From Flavobacteriia bacterium (lineage in GTDB: Bacteria; Bacteroidota; Bacteroidia; Flavobacteriales; Flavobacteriaceae), in the NCBI GenBank assembly GCA_011330545.1, contig DRQI01000256.1, positions 1-5,482 of the forward strand: a stretch of DNA of 5,482 nucleotides. The letters are read 5' to 3'. This document shows, piece after piece, positions 1 to 4,546 of the stretch. Numbering within the stretch: the first letter of the stretch is position 1; each line of letters starts with the position of its first letter. The notes beneath the pieces were generated by a model. That model was not told where the DNA came from, did not search any database, and saw only the letters and a list, made by a program, of their open reading frames with translations. Made by a program: the position numbers and the translations under genes.

Positions 1-326
1 CTGTTCGGCGTGTTTCTATTTTTTCCAGTAAAACAACACATCAGATACGCTTAAAAATGGCAGGTACCGAACTCAATATCTCTGCCGAAGACCTCGATTT
101 TTCGAATCGGGCCGACGAACGTTTACAATGCAATTATGAAGGGGACGACATGCAGATTGGCTTCAATTCAAGATTTTTGTCAGAAATGCTGAGCAACCTA
201 AATTCTAATGAGGTATTGCTGGAAATGTCATTGCCCAACAGGGCAGGAATTTTAACTCCTATCGATGGGTTGGAAGACGGTGAAAACATCACCCTTTTGG
301 TAATGCCGGTAATGTTAAACGATTAA
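1..326 (+). CDS. dnaN: DNA polymerase III beta subunit (sliding clamp), C-terminal part
   Basis: This is the 3' end of the gene for the ring-shaped clamp that tethers the replicative DNA polymerase and repair partners to DNA. The reading frame is open from base 3 to the TAA at 324-326, giving 107 residues, and continues off the left edge; the ATG at 57 is internal, not the start. The fragment begins V-R-R-V-S-I-F-S-S-K, matching the start of the last alpha helix region in domain III of bacterial clamps (E. coli L-R-R-A-A-I-L-S-N). It also contains the conserved G-D-D-M-Q-I-G-F-N-S-R-F segment (E. coli G-A-E-M-E-I-G-F-N). It ends in V-M-P-V-M-L-N-D, equivalent to the E. coli V-M-P-M-R-L terminus that lines the pocket binding clamp-interaction motifs. 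Two or three extra residues follow that motif. I see no hairpin terminator downstream, so some read-through toward the next gene is possible. Family assignment is firm; the missing N-terminal part is simply outside the window. Confidence 0.96.
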   Translation, partial: VRRVSIFSSKTTHQIRLKMAGTELNISAEDLDFSNRADERLQCNYEGDDMQIGFNSRFLSEMLSNLNSNEVLLEMSLPNRAGILTPIDGLEDGENITLLVMPVMLND

Positions 327-331
327 CCCTT

Positions 332-362
332 CCATTTATTAGCAAAAAGCAGCCATTTATTA
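332..362 (+). repeat. Two direct copies of CCATTTATTA, 21 bp apart
   Basis: The 10-mer CCATTTATTA occurs at 332-341 and 353-362, with starts 21 bp apart, which is about two helical turns. A third copy lies at 1303-1312 before the paralogous gene. The copies are direct, not inverted, so they do not form a terminator hairpin for dnaN. The spacing would suit a dimeric or cooperative DNA-binding protein, but that is inference. Alternatively, the copies could be remnants of the duplication that made the two paralogs. Confidence 0.45.
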
Positions 363-390
363 AAAAAATAATAGAATTGTGTAACTTAGG

Positions 391-421
391 TTGCGTTGGT
401 ATTCTTTTTTTAGTAATTTAG
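391..421 (+). promoter_or_regulatory. Candidate Bacteroidota-type promoter for the first exported-protein gene
   Basis: TTG at 391-393 and TAATTTAG at 414-421 are separated by 20 bases. This matches the Bacteroidota sigma-70-type pattern of a TTG near -33 and TAnnTTTG near -7, with one mismatch in the -7 element. Transcription would begin around 425-430, leaving an approximately 100-base leader before the start at 526. In such AT-rich DNA a match of this quality can arise by chance, so this is a candidate only. Confidence 0.4.
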
Positions 422-454
422 CGGTCTGATTAGCTATATAAAAGAAATATTACT

Positions 455-529
455 ATGAACATATTGATAAAATCAACTATTGTTCTTAGTTTTAGTTTAA
501 AACGAAGTTTAACTAAAACAGCTCTATGA
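455..529 (+). CDS. Possible 24-codon upstream leader ORF overlapping the next start
   Basis: An ATG at 455 opens a 24-codon frame that starts M-N-I-L-I-K-S-T-I-V-L-S and ends at TGA 527-529. That stop overlaps the ATG of the downstream gene (526-528) in the classic ATGA arrangement for translational coupling. The peptide is hydrophobic in its first half and basic in its second, and nine of its residues are Ile, Leu or Val. Its last third is encoded by the hairpin at 489-519, so ribosomes translating it would have to open that hairpin. No homology is recognised. It may equally be a chance ORF, since short open frames are common in AT-rich leaders. Confidence 0.25.
   Translation: MNILIKSTIVLSFSLKRSLTKTAL
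489..519 (+). promoter_or_regulatory. Leader hairpin directly before the start codon at 526
   Basis: GTTTTAGTT (489-497) pairs perfectly with AACTAAAAC (511-519). After a two-base bulge (TA, 498-499), AAAC (500-503) pairs with GTTT (507-510) around a three-base GAA loop. This makes 13 base pairs, mostly A-T. The structure ends six bases before the ATG. Bacteroidota ribosomes depend largely on unstructured A-rich leaders, so a hairpin here should lower initiation unless it is opened. There is no T-run after it, so it does not look like a terminator. Confidence 0.45.
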
Positions 530-1221
530 TAAGAAAATTACTCCCTCTAACATTCTTAATTTTTAATTTTATAGCGTATTCGCAGGTAACTGATTACTCT
601 GATGTGAAGTTTAAAAGCGATATCTATGAATATAAGAAAGAAGAACCCCGAACGAAACAACTGGGTATTGACAAAACATTGCTTACCGAAATTATTGATT
701 TGTTGGGCGATAATTTTTATACCAAAAAACAAAAGGAAGAAATTATCAATAAGGCTTGGTTAGCCTTTAGCAACCCGAAAGTATTTGATTTTGTATATAA
801 AGATTTTGCCGTTAAAACCATTAATAATTGGGGGCATAAAAATGCCAAAGGCGAATTGGTATTAGAACCCAATCCGTACCTTACCGAATGGACTATTAAT
901 GATGACGAGTTTCCGTATTTTCAAATTGCCTTAAGTAAAATACTCGATTATTACAGCTTGATTACCTACGGTGATGATGCCGAAGGAGTAAAGTCGTCTT
1001 TTAATGAACTTTTAGTTACCAAAGACATCAACCTCGAAGACCCAAAAGATGATGATTGGGCTTATTCATACCTCAAAACGGTGAATACACAATTAGAAAA
1101 GAAAGGCCTTGTAGCGCTGGTAACCAAAGGACATTATGATATTATCGTTTGTAAAATAGGCGAAAAAGATAAACTAACCAACCTTTTTAAAAAAATAAAA
1201 TGGGATTTTGTAAAACCTTAA
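526..1221 (+). CDS. Exported protein of unrecognised family, paralog 1
   Basis: I do not recognise this 231-residue protein. It has a standard signal peptide: basic start M-I-R-K, hydrophobic core L5-I16, then A-Y-S at 17-19 with probable cleavage before Q20. The mature part, about 212 residues, has no further membrane segment and no lipobox, so it is probably periplasmic or secreted. Residues shared with the downstream paralog, and thus probably structural or functional, are W78-F81 (WLAF), F87-V90, N101-W102, E114-P117 (EPNP), E121-W122, P130-Q133 (PYFQ), D177-W178, S181-K184 (SYLK), V208-K210 (VCK) and W226. C209 is the only Cys. The many conserved aromatics suggest a compact fold; no catalytic motif stands out. 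The mature protein is mildly acidic (about 31 K/R against 36 D/E), unlike its paralog. The start at 526 is preferred because the signal peptide begins there. The gene has its own candidate promoter and terminator, so it is probably monocistronic. It is certainly coding; its function is unknown. Confidence 0.9.
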   Translation: MIRKLLPLTFLIFNFIAYSQVTDYSDVKFKSDIYEYKKEEPRTKQLGIDKTLLTEIIDLLGDNFYTKKQKEEIINKAWLAFSNPKVFDFVYKDFAVKTINNWGHKNAKGELVLEPNPYLTEWTINDDEFPYFQIALSKILDYYSLITYGDDAEGVKSSFNELLVTKDINLEDPKDDDWAYSYLKTVNTQLEKKGLVALVTKGHYDIIVCKIGEKDKLTNLFKKIKWDFVKP

Positions 1222-1252
1222 TTCTTAATTTTATTGAATATACTTTAATTAT

Positions 1253-1284
1253 AAAAAAACCGTTTCTACTAGGAACGGTTTTTT
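1253..1284 (+). terminator. Rho-independent terminator after paralog 1
   Basis: An A-run (1253-1259) precedes CCGTT (1260-1264), which pairs with AACGG (1274-1278). The pairing extends inward through a T-G wobble and a C-G pair to a TACTA loop, and a T-run follows at 1279-1284. The A-run can pair with the T-run, making the structure roughly symmetrical and potentially bidirectional. It lies 31 bases after the stop of paralog 1 and only 45 bases before the start of paralog 2, so the second gene probably has its own promoter in that very short space, or depends on incomplete termination. Confidence 0.88.
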
Positions 1285-1302
1285 ACTAAAAAATAACCAA
1301 GC

Positions 1303-1312
1303 CCATTTATTA
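1303..1312 (+). repeat. Third copy of CCATTTATTA, upstream of paralog 2
   Basis: This copy ends 17 bases before the start codon at 1330. Its surroundings (AGCCCATTTATTAA) resemble the copy at 353-362 (AGCCATTTATTAA). An adjoining TAATTTTA (1311-1318) is one mismatch from the -7 TAnnTTTG element, but I see no TTG about 20 bases upstream. It could be a protein-binding site, part of a weak promoter, or duplicated leader sequence. Confidence 0.4.
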
Positions 1313-1329
1313 ATTTTAAATTCTACCTA

Positions 1330-2034
1330 ATGAACATGAAAAAGATAGCATTGTTATTGATAACAATCATCGGATTTAATGTAAATAGCTGGTCACAACC
1401 CGATTATTCAAAAATAACTTTTAAAAGTAAAATCCGAGAGTATAAAAAAAAGAAACCCGATTTACAACGTATTGACGTCAAAAAAGAAGATATCAAAAAA
1501 ATTGTTACTTTATTAGGCAGCCCTTACTATACAGAGACAAAAATTGACGATATTACCGGTAAAATTTGGCTGGCCTTTAAAAATCCGAAAAAATTTGATT
1601 TTGTATTTAAAGACATTGCCATTCGAACCATTCCGAATTGGAATAAAAAAAATGCCCGTGGATTGATAGTTGTAGAACCCAATCCGTTTTTGGCAGAATG
1701 GACATTAGCCAATGGTGAAATCCCTTATTTTCAAAGAGCCATCAGTTTGCTTTTAACACATTTTAAACTGATGGCGTATAGCGAAGATGCCAAGAATACT
1801 AAAAAATCATTGCGCAAATTATTATATACTCAAAAAATGAACTTTAGGCCGGTAAGAGCCACCGACTGGACCAATTCATACTTAAAATCAGCTAATAACG
1901 CCCTTCAAAGCAAACAATTGATTGCCCTCATTGCGGCAAACGGGCAATATGATTTCTTTGTTTGTAAAACCGATAAAAAAGACGAATTAAAAAAGCTCTT
2001 TAAAAAAATAAATTGGGAATTTATTATTCCATAA
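1330..2034 (+). CDS. Exported protein of unrecognised family, paralog 2
   Basis: This 234-residue protein is a tandem paralog of the gene at 526-1221. A hand alignment of the mature parts gives about 99 identities over about 207 positions (roughly 48%), with a one-residue insertion near A202-N204. The signal peptide has a basic start (M-K-K), core I6-V18 and a probable cleavage S22/Q23 in N-S-W-S-Q. The conserved blocks are WLAF (80-83), EPNP (116-119), E123-W124, PYFQ (132-135), D179-W180, SYLK (183-186), VCK (211-213) and W229. C212 matches C209 of the paralog. Unlike paralog 1, the mature protein is strongly basic: about 42 K/R against 22 D/E. A second ATG at 1336 would give M-K-K-I-A-L-L-L, an equally good signal-peptide start; I keep the longer form but either is possible. 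It is flanked by terminators on both sides, which suggests independent transcription. Runs of eight A (near 1444 and 1644) do not break the frame. Function unknown. Confidence 0.9.
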   Translation: MNMKKIALLLITIIGFNVNSWSQPDYSKITFKSKIREYKKKKPDLQRIDVKKEDIKKIVTLLGSPYYTETKIDDITGKIWLAFKNPKKFDFVFKDIAIRTIPNWNKKNARGLIVVEPNPFLAEWTLANGEIPYFQRAISLLLTHFKLMAYSEDAKNTKKSLRKLLYTQKMNFRPVRATDWTNSYLKSANNALQSKQLIALIAANGQYDFFVCKTDKKDELKKLFKKINWEFIIP

Positions 2035-2106
2035 TTTTACAGCATAAGGTATTTTTCTTTTACATAAGTTCAATATCCTATATCAAACCTCAATCTCAAC
2101 CAATGT

Positions 2107-2138
2107 AAAACTCCTTTATTTTTATAAAGGAGTTTTTT
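2107..2138 (+). terminator. Rho-independent terminator after paralog 2
   Basis: AAAACTCCTTTAT (2107-2119) pairs perfectly with ATAAAGGAGTTTT (2124-2136) around a TTTT loop, and the T-run continues to 2138. The stem is 13 bp. It lies 72 bases after the stop of paralog 2 and separates the paralog pair from the acpH-ggt operon. The A-run on the left arm means it could also act on the opposite strand. Confidence 0.9.
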
Positions 2139-2174
2139 ATTAATATACGCTCATATTCTAGTCGAGTTTATTAT

Positions 2175-2186
2175 ATTCGTACGAAT
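2175..2186. promoter_or_regulatory. 12-bp perfect palindrome over the acpH start
   Basis: ATTCGTACGAAT (2175-2186) is a perfect inverted repeat whose last two bases are the first two of the acpH start codon. It overlaps TATATTCG (2172-2179), which resembles the -7 TAnnTTTG element with one mismatch, although no TTG lies at the expected upstream distance. It could be an operator for the three-gene operon. One such 12-bp palindrome is expected by chance in a window this size, so only its position makes it notable. Confidence 0.22.
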
Positions 2187-2796
2187 GAATTTTTTAGCAC
2201 ATATATACCTCTCAGGTGATAACAACGCCATCAAAATAGGTAATTTTATTGCTGATAGCATCAAAGGAAAAAAGTACCAAGGATATCCTCTAGGCATCCA
2301 ACAAGGAATTGTATTGCACCGTCAAATTGATTCTTTTACAGATGTACATCCGATAGTAAAAGTAAGTAAAAATAGGTTACACAAGAGGTATCGCCATTAC
2401 GACGGCGTAATTATCGATATCTTATATGACCACTACCTTGCAAAAAATTGGGCTTCGTATAGCGATATCCCATTATCAACATACGTACAAAATTTTTATA
2501 CCCTGTTAAAAGATAATTACAACATCCTCCCTAAAAAAATTCAACTGATGTTACCTATTATGATTAAAGGAAACTGGTTGTACAGTTACAAAACTACCAA
2601 AGGCATAGAAAAAGTGCTGCAAGGAATGAACAAACGCACCAAAAATATTTCGCAAATGCATTTGGCTATTGAAGACTTAACACTTCATTATTCAGATTTA
2701 GAAAATGATTTTATAGAATTTTTTGAAAAGTTACGTACCTTTTGCGACGAAAAATTACAGGCCTACAATCATAAAAACTCAACCAATCACAGTTAA
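2185..2796 (+). CDS. acpH: Acyl carrier protein phosphodiesterase (AcpH family)
   Basis: AcpH removes the 4'-phosphopantetheine arm from holo-acyl carrier protein to give apo-ACP, a metal-dependent cytoplasmic step in turnover of the fatty-acid synthesis carrier. The 203-residue length is close to E. coli AcpH, about 193. The start M-N-F-L-A-H matches the family N-terminus exactly and fixes the ATG at 2185. Other family marks are G19-N20-F21-I22-A23-D24 (E. coli G-N-L-L-A-D-F), H45-R46-x-I48-D49 with T52-D53 (E. coli H-R-R-I-D-V-L-T-D), D78-x3-D82-H83 (E. coli D-V-M-W-D-H), W89, W575-like G-N-W near 113-115 and the later L-x-G-M (about 145-149). The His and Asp residues named fit the HD-like metal site of the family. 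It has no signal peptide. It is the first gene of a likely operon, 40 bases before ggt. I see no clear promoter beyond a weak -7-like element at 2172-2179. In some bacteria, members of this family have not been tested, so the in vivo substrate is inferred from homology. Confidence 0.9.
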   Translation: MNFLAHIYLSGDNNAIKIGNFIADSIKGKKYQGYPLGIQQGIVLHRQIDSFTDVHPIVKVSKNRLHKRYRHYDGVIIDILYDHYLAKNWASYSDIPLSTYVQNFYTLLKDNYNILPKKIQLMLPIMIKGNWLYSYKTTKGIEKVLQGMNKRTKNISQMHLAIEDLTLHYSDLENDFIEFFEKLRTFCDEKLQAYNHKNSTNHS

Positions 2797-2836
2797 ATAT
2801 TTGTATGGCCAATAAAAATAATAACTATCTCTACCC

Positions 2837-4534
2837 ATGAAACATTTTTTTACTTTACTGTTACTCGCACTTGTTTTGATACAATGCAAGCAAGAACCAA
2901 CCCAAACCCTTCATAAAAAACAATACGGATTTATAGCCGATAGTGCTATTGTGGTTTCTGCCCGTGAAGAAGCCTCAAAAATTGGTGTATCTATTATGAA
3001 ACAAGGCGGCAATGCTTTTGATGCTATGGTAGCAACTGATTTGGCCCTGTTAGTAAGCTATCCTTTTGCAGGAAATATAGGCGGTGGCGGATTTATGGTA
3101 TATCGGCTCAATGACGGTAGTACCGGAGCTATTGATTACCGTGAAAAAGCACCCATGGCAGCTACTCACGATATGTATTTGGATGCCGACGGTAATGTTA
3201 TCAAAGATAAAAGTACCCTTGGGGCTATGGCCATTGGAGTACCCGGCACCGTTGCCGGTTTATTTGCCATCCATGATAAATTTGGCACTCTGCCTTTTAA
3301 AAAACTCATCCAGCCTGCCATAGACCTCAGCATAAAAGGTGTGGTAATTACCGAAAAACAAGCCAAAAGGCTGGCACATTACAGGCCTCTTTTTAGTAAA
3401 GCCAACCACCGAAAAATATTTTTAGATACGGTTTGGAAAGCCGGTGATACCATAAAATATCCTGCCTTAACAGCAACCCTCACCCGGATTAGAGATCATG
3501 GCCGTGACGAATTCTACAAAGGGGAAACCGCCGATATTATAGTAAATTATGTACAAGCATTGGGAGGTATCATTACCAAAGAAGACCTTGCCGGCTACGA
3601 AGCCAAATGGAGAGACCCAATTACCTTTACCTATGATGGCAATAAAATTATTTCTATGTCGCCACCTTCAAGTGGCGGTATCTGTATTGCCCAAATATTA
3701 AAAAGTATTGAACCTTACGGAATTCAACAATACCCACATAATTCTCTAAAATACATTCAGCTAATTACTGAAGCCGAACGCAGGGCTTATGCCGATAGGG
3801 CATATTTTTTAGGCGACCCCGATTTTGTGAATATTCCGATAGACAGCCTCATCGCCCCTTCGTATTTAAAAGGCAGAATGGCTGATTTCGATTGGAACAA
3901 AGCAACAAAATCTTCCGATATCTCACATGGAACTATCACAGGTTATGAAAGCAATGAAACTACCCATTATTCTATTATTGATAAATTTGGCAATGCGGTA
4001 TCTGTAACCACAACATTAAACGGGGCTTATGGGTCAAAAGTTTACGTAGCAAAAGGAGGATTCTTTTTAAACAATGAAATGGACGACCTCAGTGCCAAAC
4101 CCGGAGTACCCAATATGTTTGGCCTTATCGGGGCAAAAGCCAATGCCATTGCCCCCGAAAAACGGATGTTGAGTTCTATGACGCCCACGATTGTTGAAAA
4201 GAACGGCCGGTTAAAAATGGTATTAGGCTCTCCGGGAGGCTCTACCATCATTACTTCGGTAATGCAAAATATTTTAAATGTCTTAGAATACGATATGACC
4301 ATGCAAGAGTCGGTTTCTAAACCTCGGTTTCACCATCAGTGGTTACCCGATGTCATTAAATTTGAACCTGCATTTGACACCTTGGTATTTGAACCCTTAA
4401 GAAAATTAGGGTATACCATTGATAGTGGCAACACGCCCATTATTGGAAAAGTAGACGCCGTATTGGTATTGCCAAATGGCAAATTGGAAGGCGGTGCCGA
4501 CCCTAGGGGTGATGACAAAGCAGCAGGGTTTTAA
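2837..4534 (+). CDS. ggt: Gamma-glutamyltransferase (glutathione hydrolase), probable lipoprotein
   Basis: The enzyme cleaves the gamma-glutamyl bond of glutathione and related compounds and passes the glutamyl group to water or an amino acid. It is made as a proenzyme that cuts itself before a Thr, which then becomes the nucleophile. Here the Thr is T375 in N-E-T-T-H-Y-S, giving a 191-residue small subunit like that of E. coli (T391, 190 residues). Spacing from the nucleophile is identical to E. coli: N395 (N411), E414 (Q430), D417 (D433), S446-S447 (S462-S463) and G467-G468 of the oxyanion hole (G483-G484). R102 in D-Y-R-E matches substrate-binding R114. P-R-F-H-H-Q-W-L-P-D and the C-terminal A-D-P-R-G-D-D-K-A-A-G-F are also typical. 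The lid-loop region is present, with F428 where E. coli has Tyr444. The N-terminus is hydrophobic and ends L14-I15-Q16-C17, a lipobox with an unusual Gln before Cys, so it is probably a periplasmic-side or surface lipoprotein. It starts 40 bases after acpH and lies 12 bases before the ATP-grasp gene. Confidence 0.96.
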   Translation: MKHFFTLLLLALVLIQCKQEPTQTLHKKQYGFIADSAIVVSAREEASKIGVSIMKQGGNAFDAMVATDLALLVSYPFAGNIGGGGFMVYRLNDGSTGAIDYREKAPMAATHDMYLDADGNVIKDKSTLGAMAIGVPGTVAGLFAIHDKFGTLPFKKLIQPAIDLSIKGVVITEKQAKRLAHYRPLFSKANHRKIFLDTVWKAGDTIKYPALTATLTRIRDHGRDEFYKGETADIIVNYVQALGGIITKEDLAGYEAKWRDPITFTYDGNKIISMSPPSSGGICIAQILKSIEPYGIQQYPHNSLKYIQLITEAERRAYADRAYFLGDPDFVNIPIDSLIAPSYLKGRMADFDWNKATKSSDISHGTITGYESNETTHYSIIDKFGNAVSVTTTLNGAYGSKVYVAKGGFFLNNEMDDLSAKPGVPNMFGLIGAKANAIAPEKRMLSSMTPTIVEKNGRLKMVLGSPGGSTIITSVMQNILNVLEYDMTMQESVSKPRFHHQWLPDVIKFEPAFDTLVFEPLRKLGYTIDSGNTPIIGKVDAVLVLPNGKLEGGADPRGDDKAAGF

Positions 4535-4546
4535 GTAGTACTGAAT

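Noticed and set aside
57..326. ATG at 57 as the start of a small 89-residue gene
   Set aside because: The frame stays open to the left edge and the upstream residues match the sliding clamp, so this Met is internal to dnaN.
327..390. Terminator for dnaN
   Set aside because: The repeated CCATTTATTA copies are direct rather than inverted, and I find no stem followed by a T-run.
1443..1655. Poly-A runs in paralog 2 as frameshift sites
   Set aside because: The frame is open throughout and aligns with paralog 1 on both sides of each run, so no frameshift is needed.
1527..1712. Minus-strand ORF inside paralog 2
   Set aside because: It is antisense to a clearly coding gene, has no recognisable motif and is best explained as a shadow frame.
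2796..2803. AATATTTG as a possible -7 promoter element for ggt
   Set aside because: It mismatches the consensus at the first base and has no TTG about 20 bases upstream, and the short gap favours co-transcription with acpH.
2805..2840. 11-codon ORF whose TGA overlaps the ggt start (ATGA), resembling the leader ORF before paralog 1
   Set aside because: It is very short, Asn-rich and has no associated hairpin. Chance is the simpler explanation, although the repeated ATGA geometry was noted.
3084..3366. Overlapping plus- and minus-strand ORFs within ggt
   Set aside because: They overlap conserved GGT residues in other frames and show no protein-like features.
4042..4518. Minus-strand ORFs over the GGT small subunit
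   Set aside because: They are shadows of the strongly conserved catalytic region, with no independent evidence of expression.
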